A DNA stretch of 27,873 nucleotides from Chara braunii (GCA_003427395.1 BFEA01000161.1:1777369-1805241), one strand, 5' to 3'. Counted from the stretch's first letter, positions 1-9,380 are shown. Numbers and translations are program-made. The notes: generated by a model not told the origin, from the letters alone.

Positions 1-57
1 ATCATCATCAATCAACCAATTAATAAATCAATCAATCAATCAATCAATCAACCAATT
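1..57 (+). repeat. ATCA/ATCAACCA simple repeat
   Basis: Tetranucleotide ATCA units with ATTA and ACCA variants open the window. Confidence 0.9.
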
Positions 58-122
58 TTTTTTTTTTCTTGTTTTTTTTTTAACCCAGATTTTTTTTTTT
101 TAAAAGTTCTCTTTTTTTTAAA

Positions 123-320
123 TTTTTTTGAATGGAGGGGTACCCCCCGACACCCGACCCCCCCTCGGCTCATCCACCCCCCCAACCCCCCCCCGGAAGG
201 CCACGCATGGGGGGCCCGAACTCCGTACGTACGGCCTGTACGGGGGTATAGGGGCCCGTACGTACGGTCGTATGGTATTTTGTACGGCCCGTATACGTAC
301 GGGCGTATACACAGAGATGG
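123..320. repeat. GC-rich segment with CCGTACGTACGG palindromes
   Basis: The 12-bp perfect palindrome CCGTACGTACGG occurs at 223-234 and 256-267, and CCCGTATACGTACGGG near 288-303. The segment is flanked by T-rich DNA. It may be a foldback element, but I could not define its ends. Confidence 0.55.
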
Positions 321-504
321 AATTTTTTTTTGTCATTTTTTATCATCAGATATATGGTCCCTGAGTTCACCTGTATTTTTTAGAAATGAATTTCTGTTTT
401 TTGCAGGGGTATGAGGTGTTTTAAAAAAATAAAGATGTTAAATTTGAAAATAAATAAACAAAAAACTTGAAAAAAAGGGTTTGATTGATTGATTCATTGA
501 TTCA

Positions 505-508
505 TTGT

Positions 509-563
<55 letters not shown>

Positions 564-631
564 GCCGGGGAGCTGCGGGGAGCTGCGCAGAGCTGCGCGC
601 GCACACGCGAGAGAGAGAGAGAGCGAGAGAG

Positions 632-676
<45 letters not shown>

Positions 677-696
677 TGTGTGTGTGTGTGTGTGCG
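505..696 (+). repeat. Compound GT/GA/GT microsatellite
   Basis: (GT)n at about 507-558, (GA)n at 609-672 and (GT)n at 676-694. The GT and GA blocks are separated by AGCTGCG units. Confidence 0.95.
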
Positions 697-778
697 CGTC
701 GGGGAGCTGCGCAGGAGCTGCGGGGAGCTGCGCGGAGCTGCGGGAGCTGTGGGGAGCTGCGAGGAGCTGCGTGGCAGC
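564..778 (+). repeat. AGCTGCG(GGG) minisatellite
   Basis: GGGGAGCTGCG-type units recur about three times at 567-598 and about eight times at 700-778 (AGCTGCGCAGG, AGCTGCGGGG, AGCTGCGCGG and variants). PvuII-like CAGCTG variants do not dominate. GA and GT tracts interrupt it. Confidence 0.8.
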
Positions 779-819
779 GCTCGCATGATTGGTGGCAGGG
801 GGGTGGGGCGACCCCTCCC

Positions 820-1076
820 CCACGAATCAATCAATCAATCAATCAATCAACCAATCAACCAATCAACCAATCAACCAATCAAAAAAAAAAAAAAGCCAAA
901 TCGAATAAATAAATAAATAAATAAATAAATCAATCAATCAATCAATCAATCAATCGCGGGGGGGCGATCCCTCCCCCACCAGTCAATCAATCAATCAATC
1001 AACGGAAAAAAAAAAAATCGACGAAACTAATCAATCAATCAATCAATAAATCAAAGGCGGGGTGCCCCCCCCCCCC

Positions 1077-1141
<65 letters not shown>
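820..1141 (+). repeat. ATCA/ATAA tetranucleotide tracts, repeated GC block and long poly-A
   Basis: ATCA, ACCA and ATAA tetramers (826-950, 982-1004, 1030-1050) are interrupted by similar GC blocks (GGGGCGACCCCTCCCCCAC near 804, GGGGCGATCCCTCCCCCAC near 961, GGCGGGGTGCCCC near 1056). C14 is then followed by about 64 A to 1141. It looks like repeated expansion of one compound unit. Confidence 0.85.
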
Positions 1142-1143
<2 letters not shown>

Positions 1144-1309
1144 CGCGTTTTTTTTTTCTTCCCCAACTTCGTTTGATTTCGCTCATACCCCCCAACCAAA
1201 AGTTGATCATTTCCGTTTTTTTTTCGATGGGGGGGGTAGGGCCGGGGATGCACCGCCACATGGCATCTCCCGAATTTTGAAAGTCGCTCCACTGCGGCCG
1301 CCATGTGGC

Positions 1310-1345
1310 TTCAAAGCCGCGCGTCCGCGCGGACGCGTCCGCGGA
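1310..1345. repeat. GC palindrome next to the retroelement break
   Basis: GCGTCCGCGCGGACGC at 1321-1336 is a perfect 16-bp palindrome, followed by the overlapping GGACGCGTCC. It lies about 45 bp beyond the point where RT homology stops. Confidence 0.8.
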
Positions 1346-1379
1346 CTTGGCCGCGGTTGTCCGCCGCCGAGGGGGATTC

Positions 1380-1828
1380 ATAGGTGAAGAGTAGGGCGGG
1401 CAGCGAGGTCGAATCCAACCCTTCGCAATGAGGTCGTTGAGTTTCGTTCGAAGCACTTCGAGTTCCTCCTCGCGCATGTGGTAAACACATTCGTGTGGAG
1501 GTACTGTCCCGTCTTCGAGGATGATATCCTGACGAACTGGCCGATCCGGTATGATTTCGGCGGGAGCTTCGGAGACGTCGCGGAAGGAGTCAAGAAGCTT
1601 GACAATGCGTGGGTCCGGTGGCACTTCCGTCGCAGGCTCGTCGGGCGGAGGGAGGGCGTGAAAGAAGCAAATGCCCATTTCCCCAATGTCGTGCCGTGCA
1701 ATGAAGTTGCGAATGCTTGTCGCGGAGTCCACGTGACAGCCAATCAAAGGGTGAGGCGGGGCAACCGTGCATGGGACGAATACGCCGTTCCGATCACGAA
1801 CGTGAATGGTGCGACAGTAGAAGTTCAC
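1380..1828 (-). pseudogene. Protease-RT junction and RT N-terminus, truncated
   Basis: The frame reads NFYCRTIHVRDRNGVFVPCT, then ICFFHALPPPDEP, IVKLLDSFRDVSEAPAEIIP, REEELEVLRTKLNDLIAKGW and IRPRCPPYSSPM. This is the standard approach to a gypsy reverse transcriptase. The following residues (PPRRRTTAAKSADASARTRG) are unrelated, so the break is at about 1380. No palm-domain motif (YXDD) is present. Confidence 0.8.
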
Positions 1829-2624
1829 CTGGTGGTCCTTGCTTCACAGCCACAACATGCCCAACCTCTCGTGCATGTCGGGCAAAGTATACGGGCGCCG
1901 CATCAATGCACCGGTCAGTAGACTTGTGCGTGTGACCGTCGGCCAAAGTGACTTGCATGGGCTGTGACTTCCTTCGAACGTGCGGGCCGAGGCCAGCGCG
2001 CACGATATAGTCTTGGCTGATGTAGTTGCAAGTAGCTCCATAATCGATCAAGGTGCTGCAGGTCGCCTTCCTGATCTGAATGCTAACGGCGCGTCGATGT
2101 CGTCTTACCGATGCGTGGTGTACTCGAGGTCGATCTTCGCAATATACTCGCGAAGGTCAACAACCGTTACTTTGTCGTCTGTCAACGAAGTTGGTACTGC
2201 AGTGTGCAAGTGCTTGTGTAGGCCCGCCATCAAGGAGTTGCAATACGGTTCTGGCAATGAACCAGATGGGGAAAGAGGCAACCATTGGAAGTCTTCCGTC
2301 GTCAACGGGTCGAGATCCTAAAGTCTTGACCACACCTACGAGTCCCGGGCGATGAAGTCGGTTTGCTTGCCAACGGTGATGAAACCGTGCATACGTGAAA
2401 GTATTGCACGTGGAGGTGTACAACGGAAGGACCAGCTGGACAGCATAGTCTTCGAAGTCTTCCCGGAGACGTGCGACATCTGCATCCTCCCTAGACATGT
2501 AGGACGTCGCAAGCAAGGCAACCGTGTCCGGCGGTATGGGAAGTGGAGTCGCCTTACTTCCCACGGAGCTCGATTTCTTGAGTTGTGTTGTGGACAAATG
2601 TCGTCTTTGCCCTTGTCGGGGCAT
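1794..2624 (-). pseudogene. Pre-protease linker and aspartic protease fragment of the Ty3/gypsy relic
   Basis: Two overlapping frames cover a linker with DADVARLREDFEDYAVQL, then VDLREYIAKIDLEY, then the protease core MIDYGATCNYISQDYIVRAG and RRKSQPMQVTLADGHT. In the family the catalytic motif is D-(S/T)-G-A. Here the second position reads Tyr (DYGA), suggesting an inactive enzyme. Frame breaks occur between linker and protease and again before the RT part. Confidence 0.75.
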
Positions 2625-2662
2625 TGAGTGAGAATGTGCTTGGTGCTATTGCATCAAAAACA
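2621..2662 (-). pseudogene. gag CCHC zinc knuckle with in-frame stop
   Basis: On the minus strand the bases read C-F-stop-C-N-S-T-K-H-I-L-T-Q-C. This is the exact CX2CX4HX4C spacing of a retroelement nucleocapsid zinc knuckle, with a TGA at 2656-2654 replacing the third residue. It is followed by P-D-K-G-K, as is common in gypsy gags. The stop is direct evidence of decay. Confidence 0.75.
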
Positions 2663-2794
2663 GCATGCACCTCCATAAGACGGAACTTCGTCCATGGCTG
2701 GTTCTGCTGTCCAGCTCCCGGCATCAATGCTGATTTCACCTTCTTCGCTCGTGTGTTGGTGTGTCACGACGGAAGGGCATTGACTTGGTCTCCT

Positions 2795-3061
2795 TCAATT
2801 GACCCTGAAGTCAATGTCGAGTCTTCGTTTGGTCCAGTTGATTGGACTCAGCAACGGGCTGCGTCCGTTGTCCTTTGCCTTTCTCCACAAAGTTCGGCTG
2901 CCCTTGTCCGTTCTTAGTGGCATGCTAATTGGTTGGATGATTGACCGAACACAGTCGATGATGGAGTCAAAATCCTCATGCTCGTCTTCATCCCCAAGGT
3001 CTGCGCTCAAGGAGTCAACCGACCGGAGGAAGAATCCGCGCTTAATGTGCTCGAACGGCAT
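2795..3061 (-). pseudogene. gag C-terminal fragment of the Ty3/gypsy relic
   Basis: A shifted frame of 88 codons starting MPFEHIKRGFFLRSVDSLSA, with acidic DEDEHEDFDSIIDCVRSIIQ. It lies between the capsid part and the zinc knuckle, where a gag C-terminal domain and linker are expected. I recognise no specific motif. The assignment rests on position and on the same strand. Confidence 0.45.
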
Positions 3062-3248
3062 GTTCAGGCTAGGAGTAGCGATGATCTTCTGTTATTTGGT
3101 CAACCACTCGTGCGAAAGTTGAGTCCCTTGGAATATGCGAAAGATCTGGTTCACGGCGCGAACTTTTGCGTTGCCCACAATGAGCCGCTTCTTCCACTTA
3201 AGAGAGAGAGAGCGCCTTACGGGATCTTGGTGTGCAGGTTCGCCATGG

Positions 3249-3701
3249 TTACCTCCTCGTGTGTGGCCAAATGTTTGAGCCAAATTTGGCTAGAGTGCTG
3301 TTATCCTCAAGTGGTTGGGCACGTGGTGGATGTCGATGGCGGTAGTGAAGCCTTGCCACCAAGTGAGTGGGGTCTTGCTTGTGGTAGTCGTCGAACTTCT
3401 CGATGTTACAGTCCGGCATCTTATATGGCCGCGGGTCGCTGACACCTGGTGGGTGCTGCTGCAGCACGCTGACGTCCGCCTTCAGCACCATGAGCTGTTG
3501 GGTGATCGTTGCTGGTCTCGCGAACGTGCCGAGATCGTCAATTGTGTCGACTACCTGGTCAATCTGTTCCTCCAGCTCTCGCATTGACGGCTGGCTGTTA
3601 CTTGGGCCAGCGCATGCTGAAGCGGCATCGTCCTGTTCCAAGTGGTCGAGGTGCGCATTGATGATGCGCTCCAGCCGCAACTTCTTTTGCACCCCTTCCA
3701 A
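3249..3701 (-). pseudogene. Ty3/gypsy gag N-terminal fragment
   Basis: An open frame of 150 codons. Residues 1-85 look like a coiled coil (LERIINAHLDHLEQD, MRELEEQIDQVVDTIDDL). It then has the capsid entry motif KMPDCNIEKFDDYHKQDPTH, related to the K-M-P-x-F-x-I-E-K-F-D-D-Y motif typical of plant gypsy gags. The usual LWWQGF after QDPT is disrupted, although an IWPHTR segment survives at the end. The protein would assemble a retrotransposon particle if intact. Confidence 0.75.
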
Positions 3702-3901
3702 TCCGAAACCTAGGTTACCTGATCAGACGTCTGGGACCCCCCTGACCGACCGGGATTGTTCGGTCGGTTACCTCATCAGCTCTTACTGTCCTAAACCGAA
3801 CCCCAAATCAGACCGTCAAACCCCCCCCAAACCCCTCTTCGCCCGTGGAAGGGGAAGAGGAGGGAAGCTCCCCATCGTCCGACCACCCAACCTATCTTGA
3901 C

Positions 3902-4983
3902 AGTCGAATCCTCACTATTGTGTCATTTCTTGGTTGGGCAAGTTTATTGTGAAGAGTAAATTGTTTCACTGAAACGGTCACATGATACTGATTGGAACAT
4001 GCCCAACAATGTATCGCCCCCAATTAGTGGAAAGTTGGAAACTGCAATAGGGTAGAGCTGGCTGACTGACGTTACCCTCGTCGGCCTATTCCTCCAGGTT
4101 GAAGATTGAAAAAAAAAAATAAAAAAAAATCATAATCTTGTAATGTGACCTAAAACAGTGCCCCAGTACATGCATATATAATGATCCTGTGTTCTATACG
4201 ACAGATCATGATAGCATACTGCAAATCCCCCAACCCCTGGACCATGATGAATTGGCATTCCCGACCTCCCCCCCGGTTTGGATGACCAAAGTGCTCAGAA
4301 TAATTTATATTTTCTCCTGTTTTTGTTTTCGGAAATGAGAAACCAAATTTAATTGGCTTCCACTGATTCCAGAGGCGAGCTGGGATTTTTCTTCTTTTTT
4401 TAAGACGAAAAACTTCAAAAAAAAGATGAATCGAGAGTTGGCGACGTTTCATCTTTAGTGGTCTACAATGCACATTATTAAAATCACGCAAAGCTTCCTC
4501 CACCCCCATCTAAACCCCCTCAACACCCCCACATGCCCGCGCACCCCCCGCCCCCAGGAAAAAAAAAAAACGAACAGAAACATGCAAAACCCGCTGAGCA
4601 TTCAATCCGTTGGAAAGAGATGCGATTTTCTATCATGGCAGCCTGAATCACAACCAGAGTAAGTTCACTGAACCTGGCTTTGAATCACAAACACGCACGA
4701 TACATTCATTGAAGCTGACGTTGAATCGCAAAACACAGATCCAATGAAGTTGTTAGTTGTAACAGAATAAATTCACTGAACCTGGGTCCAGAATGAACGC
4801 CCCCCGCGAATAAGGACCTGCCTCGAGTCGGTGTGGGGTTCCCAGTGTGCCAGCAGGCGACACTCCCCATTCCTGCCTGCCCCTGAGAACATAACGCCCC
4901 TCCTTCATGAATGTATACAACCCCTGTTCTGATCCAAATACAGAAAAAAAATGATGCTACCCTCTTCCCCCGCGCAGAAGATG
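3902..4983. other. Intergenic, no recognisable gene
   Basis: A/T-rich sequence with A-runs (4110-4130, 4559-4570) and the direct repeat TTCACTGAACCTGG (near 4666 and 4772). Nothing else is seen. Confidence 0.5.
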
Positions 4984-5047
4984 AAGTTGCCCCAAATACA
5001 GTTATAAATTATAAATTATTTATAATGACCATGTGCACTATTCAAGA
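4984..5047. mobile_element. Fragment related to MITE family B
   Basis: AGTTGCCCCAAATACAGTTA ... AATGACCATG resembles the sequence at 14909-14945, with an A/T-rich TATAAATTA insertion between. No ends are recognised. Confidence 0.35.
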
Positions 5048-5316
5048 GAAGGTAGAAGGGCGTTGTGCTCGGCGGAAGACTGTACTAGTAGTTGGAGGCT
5101 CAAGCAGGAACGGGCACACTCTTTTTTTTTTGTTTTGTTTTAAGAAACAATCTGAGCGGTTTCCAGAGATGGTTAATTTCTTAACAAATGTTAAAAAAAA
5201 AAAAAATGACAGTTGTTCTTGGGCGGCCTGTGACCCTGGGGCCTGGACCGACCCCCGGAGTCGGCCCAGTTCATGCGCGCCACTAAGAAACAACCTGACT
5301 TAAGAAGTAAAGCCAT

Positions 5317-5608
5317 CTAGGCTACCCTACCAGCCGGGCCGCCCGGGGTCACCTTGTTTGCCCAGGCAACCCGGGCGAGCGAGGGCCAAAAGATGTCCCA
5401 GCAAAACATTAAAAAAAAAAAAAAAAAATTGAGAAAAAATATGNTATGCAAAAAAATAAGCTGAACAACTTTTACCTCAGGGGCACATCGACATTCTTTA
5501 CCGAATTTAAAATAAAAAACGAAGTTAGAAAGTATGATTTTTGTGTTTATTTCTTTTTATTTCTTTTTTGCCCGGCTGGGCAAGTGGTCCCGGGCCACTC
5601 TGGTAGCC
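5317..5608 (-). mobile_element. MITE family A copy 1 (inverted)
   Basis: It begins CTAGGCTACC and contains CCGGGCCGCCCGG at one end and GCCCGGCTGGGCAAGTGGTC, ending CACTCTGGTAGCC, at the other. The interior is A/T-rich with ATGCAAAAAAATAAGCTGAA, matching copies at 6291 and 8517 in reverse orientation. It is about 290 bp with no coding capacity. No clean target duplication is visible. Confidence 0.75.
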
Positions 5609-5646
5609 ATTACATTTCTTGCCAAATTTAGTAGAACCATACATAT

Positions 5647-5881
5647 CATACTTGCAAGCAGACGGACCGGACAAGCGTCCGGTCCGGTCCGCTTTGCCGC
5701 GTGTGGCACCCTCCCCCCGGACCAGATGGACCCGGACCGGACCGGACAGGGCCATTTTTTTTTTTTTTATTGGGGTGGAGCGTAACTGGTTGTCGGGCGC
5801 ACATTCGTGCGCCGCGCAGGTCCGGTCCGGCGGACTGCCGCACGTGCGGAACCGCCCGGACAGCGTCCGCTTGCAAGTATG
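5647..5881. mobile_element. hAT-like MITE, 235 bp, perfect 8-bp target duplication
   Basis: The terminal inverted repeats CATACTTGCAAGCAGACG and (from the right) CATACTTGCAAGCGGACG differ at one base in 18. ATACATAT flanks both sides (5639-5646 and 5882-5889). Inside are inverted arrays of CCGGTCCGG/GGACCGG and a T-run at 5755-5768. An 8-bp duplication suggests hAT-type mobilisation. No protein is encoded. Confidence 0.88.
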
Positions 5882-6156
5882 ATACATATTGAATTTTGAA
5901 ACAAATTTAAATACACAAAATTACAAACGATCTCCAGGAAAACAAGGTAAAAAGAACATCGGCGATTCGATTGGCTTGGGATTTTGTACCCCCATTTGAG
6001 CAGCAAAAAGAAATGAGGGCTCAGCATTTGTTAAGTCGAGGGTTTCTCTCACAGGGTTCCTCTTTTTTTTTTTAAACCTTTTCAGATCCTTTTTATTGAT
6101 CTCGGGCCCAGCATCCTTACCTGCGTAAGGGGAACGTGTGTGGGAACTGCAGCAAA

Positions 6157-6179
6157 TCTCTCTCTCTCTCTCTCTCTCC
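6157..6179 (+). repeat. (TC)n microsatellite, short
   Basis: About 23 bp of TC repeats in intergenic DNA shortly before MITE A copy 2. Confidence 0.9.
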
Positions 6180-6290
6180 CCTCAAAATGCCATGCGCTAC
6201 TACCATCGGACTTCGAAAGAAAAGCCACAAAAACAAACACATGCGAAGAATTTGGCCTGCCATATTCGTAGCAAAAACCCTCTCCAGCTA

Positions 6291-6575
6291 TAGGCCACCA
6301 GAGTGGCCCGGGTCCACTTGCCCGGCGCGGCCAAAAAAAAAAAAGAAAAAGAAGAGTAAAAATTACCTTTTATTCAATTTTTATTTGCAATTTGCTAAAG
6401 AATTTCGACGCGACCCTGAGGCAAAAGTTGTTCAGTTTATTTTTCTGCAAAACATAGTGCTTTTTCGGATTTTTTTGTTTTCTTTTTTTTTTTGGGCTGG
6501 GACCTTCTCTCGTCCTTGCACGGCCGGGCCGCCCGGAAAAATAGGGTGACCCGGGCGGCCAGGCTGGTAGCCTAG
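6291..6575 (+). mobile_element. MITE family A copy 2
   Basis: Starts TAGGCCACCAGAGTGGCCC and ends GGCCAGGCTGGTAGCCTAG. The interior CCTGAGGCAAAAGTTGTTCA and CTGCAAAACAT matches copies 1 and 3. CTCTCCAG is found at 6280-6287 and 6576-6583, consistent with an 8-9-bp target duplication plus a two-base change at the left end. Confidence 0.8.
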
Positions 6576-7228
6576 CTCTCCAGTATTCACAGCACTTCAT
6601 GCCCATTCACGGCGGCCCCTGTACTTCACGGTATTGCACAACACTTCATTGCAAATTTCAGGAAAATTTATGAGCCTGTAAGACAATAAACGACTTAGTA
6701 TAGCTTAAAGGCAAGGCAGCAAGCATCTCAAATTTCATATGCCCTTGTTGCGCCAGCCTTGAGGCTCAGTCACAAGCCCAATCCCGCACCACCGACTTAG
6801 ACCTCCATCTCTTTTTTTTTTTTTTTTTTTGAAAGGTTAGACCTCCATCACCTCCATCTTGCCACAAAAAAAAGACATCACCTTGCCCCAGTGGATCATG
6901 ATCATCATATAGCTTCAATTGCAAATTAGGCCATGGAATGTCGTTCTTTGCCCTCTTCTGAGACTGAAAAATAAAGAAGTGATACATGTGCATGCCTATG
7001 TACGTTTCGTGTGTGTATGGTGTCATGTTCCCTATAGACAAATCCACAAAAGTAAAAAAAAAAACAAAGAAAACTAACCGTGCCAGACCATTTTGTTCAA
7101 CTTTCTCACCGACTCATCATCCGAAGGTTGAGTCCTGAAAGTCTGCCCAGTACGCATTTGACCCACTCTGGGGTTCTTGATTTGGTTTACGCGCACACAC
7201 ACGCGCGCGCATGTCTGTGTGTGTGTGG

Positions 7229-7230
<2 letters not shown>

Positions 7231-7310
<80 letters not shown>

Positions 7311-7311
7311 N

Positions 7312-7377
<66 letters not shown>
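7231..7377 (+). repeat. (GA)n microsatellite
   Basis: About 147 bp of uninterrupted GA except one N at 7311, preceded by a GT run and GCGCGC. Confidence 0.98.
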
Positions 7378-7380
<3 letters not shown>

Positions 7381-7422
7381 CTTTGCGATGCCCATCTTGC
7401 CCTCGGTGGAGCCTGCAGCTCG

Positions 7423-7573
7423 GCGGACGATGATTGCCAGCTGGGGTACACATGGGCGGCACCCTCCGCAAACTTGCGGAAAGCAAATATTATCAGGCCA
7501 CGTGACTTCTAGTTGTTCAGGCGCAGCTGCAGCTATCAGGCCACGTGTACCCCAGCTGGCAATCATCGTCCGC
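7423..7573. mobile_element. Short foldback element with perfect 29-bp inverted repeats
   Basis: Bases 7423-7451 and 7545-7573 are exact reverse complements (GCGGACGATGATTGCCAGCT... and its complement). The 93-bp interior holds a direct repeat of TATCAGGCCACGTG (about 7490 and 7535). No target duplication was identified. It is a MITE or a recent inverted duplication. Confidence 0.75.
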
Positions 7574-7901
7574 AACTAGTTATCTGTGTTGCACTGTGTT
7601 ACCTTCCCCGGCCCCCTCACGCACAAGCCCCCTGCTTTCTCCTTTTCACTCTAGTTGTTGCGATTGTCGAATGTGCTCTCGCCTTTACCCGGACGAGTTA
7701 AAACTGTGCGGTACCGGACCCGGTCAGACGAGGCTCCAAAAAAAAACAGAAGTTCCCGAAGACGACAGAAATGATGGGCGCAAACCCTCCCCCCGGCCAC
7801 CCCCCGAAGGGAAAAAAAAAAAATCCGAGGAGGAAGACAGCATGCTGAACCTTGGCTTTCGCTCAAATGTAGACTGCAGTAAGTGCCTGGAATAACCGTT
7901 A

Positions 7902-8017
7902 CCTATCGTCTTCACCTGAATAGAACAGCCGGTCGTTATATAGCTGTATTTGGGCCAATAGTCCATCTAAATACACCAACACTGACCGTGCGTTCTATCC
8001 GGGTTAAGACGCTACGG
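7902..8017. mobile_element. MITE family B copy 1
   Basis: About 115 bp, with ends CGTCTTCACCTGAATAGAAC and TTCTATCCGGGTTAAGACG that are imperfect reverse complements. The interior TAGCTGTATTTGGGCCAA is shared with the copy at 24278-24391, where it reads TAGCTGCATTTGGGCCAA. Confidence 0.7.
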
Positions 8018-8113
8018 AACAAAGCAGACCCTTTTAATGGCACGTTCACAAGATACAGATAGTCTATATTGCAGCCGACCTTCTTGACACCGGACACTGA
8101 CCAAAGAGTAACA

Positions 8114-8233
8114 GCATATACTCACACAAGGACTTTTTCGGTTCACCTGTGGACATAAGTGCAGTCAAATACGTACGCAGTCGGCCATAATTGCAGTCGG
8201 ATACATCTAAAAAAAGTCCTACTGTGAGTATGC
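8114..8233. mobile_element. MITE family C, about 120 bp
   Basis: Left end GCATATACTCACACAAGGAC then TTTTT; right end AAAAAGTCCTACTGTGAGTA then TGC. These are imperfect reverse complements over about 23 bp. The interior repeats GCAGTC motifs. Pieces of the right half (CGGATACATCTAAAAAAGT and GTATGCCCTACG) recur at 8335-8396, suggesting a second, broken copy or duplication. Confidence 0.6.
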
Positions 8234-8516
8234 CCTACGTGGCCGCTACATAGGTCTGGCATCTAGCAGAGTCCAGGCATTCATTCTATTAGGGTTGGTT
8301 GAGTCTTGACTGCTGCAGCTGACACAATTGAGGTCGGATACATCCCAAGTTAGCTGCAATTGCGGCCAGATACATCTAAAAAAGTATGCCCTACGTAGGT
8401 GATGCGGGCTGCCGTCCCATACCCCCTTTTAGTCAGCGATCTCTGCAACGATCAACAACAAGGAGTTCATTTATTTTTTATATATACTATATAGTCATTA
8501 AAATTGATCAAATTCA

Positions 8517-8812
8517 TAGGCTACCAGAGTGGCCCGGGACCACTTGCCCGGCTGGTCCAAAAACAAATAAAAACACAAAGAAACTAATTATTTTCTATTT
8601 CATTTTTTTTAAGTCCTTATTTAAAATTTGGTGAGGAATTTCCCATGTGACCATGAGGCAAAAGTGGTTCAGTTTATTTTTTCTGCATAACATTTTTTTT
8701 TTCGTTTTTTTTTTTTCGTTCTTTTTTTTTCCCCTGCCACCTTCCCTGGTCCTTGCACGGGCGGGCCGCCCAGGAAAGCAGGGTGACCCGGGCGGCCCAG
8801 CTGGTAGCCTAG
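8517..8812 (+). mobile_element. MITE family A copy 3, with perfect 9-bp target duplication
   Basis: The element is 296 bp, starting TAGGCTACCAGAGTGGCCC and ending CCCAGCTGGTAGCCTAG. TCAAATTCA flanks it exactly (8508-8516 and 8813-8821). A 9-bp duplication is typical of Mutator-like elements. The subterminal GC-rich blocks (CCCGGGACCACTTGCCCGGC and GGGTGACCCGGGCGGCC) surround an A/T-rich core. There is no transposase, so it is non-autonomous. Confidence 0.88.
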
Positions 8813-8821
8813 TCAAATTCA

Positions 8822-9328
8822 ACAATTTCATTATTATCCAGTAAATCAGTAAACACTGTTTTGCATAATCTTATCTGAAACCCCTCTTTGTTTTTGTTAC
8901 CCGCAACTAATTACTAAATTTAGTAAATTATTACTCGTATGTCCTTCGAAGTAAGGCAAAAATCCAGTAAGTCAGTTACCACCGTGAACGTCATCATCAA
9001 TCATGCATGAGGTGTGGAAACAATCACGCCCGACCCGCCTGAACCACCTGAGTTGGCTGGCCCCCCCAACCCCCCTTTACACCGGCCACCCGCCACACCC
9101 CGCTTACCAAACAGAAAAGAAGAAGACCACTTCGAAGACAAGGTCCACTTGGCTCATAATTTTTTACCGAAGCTACAAAGTTCCAATACACTTTTTTTCT
9201 GCCTTAGCTGCTGCTCCAGTCAAAGCTCCACCCGCTTCGCTTCCGTCTCGCTGAGAGAGACGTTGATTTCCCCCAACACTCGCTCACTCACCACACGGAA
9301 AACAAAATCCGACTGCCGAGGGTCGACA
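8822..9328. other. Intergenic, no recognisable gene
   Basis: A/T-rich then C-rich DNA between MITE A copy 3 and the TC minisatellite. Open frames here are short and without known motifs. Confidence 0.5.
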
Positions 9329-9380
9329 CTACTAAACACTGACCCGACATTGCCTCAACATTGTGCGCATCACACGTCCT

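Larger units (their letters stand above)
1380..3701 (-). pseudogene. Degenerate, 3'-truncated Ty3/gypsy retrotransposon (gag-pro-RT fragment)
   Basis: Successive minus-strand frames carry gag, a zinc-knuckle region, a retroviral-type aspartic protease and the beginning of a reverse transcriptase, in the normal Ty3/gypsy order. The frame changes at least four times and there are internal stops, so it cannot be expressed as a polyprotein. Homology stops near 1380, just after the GWIRPRCPPYSSP motif that precedes the RT catalytic palm. RNase H, integrase and both LTRs are absent. Beyond the break, GC-rich palindromic sequence and a poly-A/poly-T tract follow. It appears to be an old fragment left by deletion or rearrangement. 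Confidence 0.85.

Noticed and set aside
505-916. Open frames of Cys/Val and Arg/Glu repeats
   Set aside because: They are direct translations of GT and GA microsatellites.
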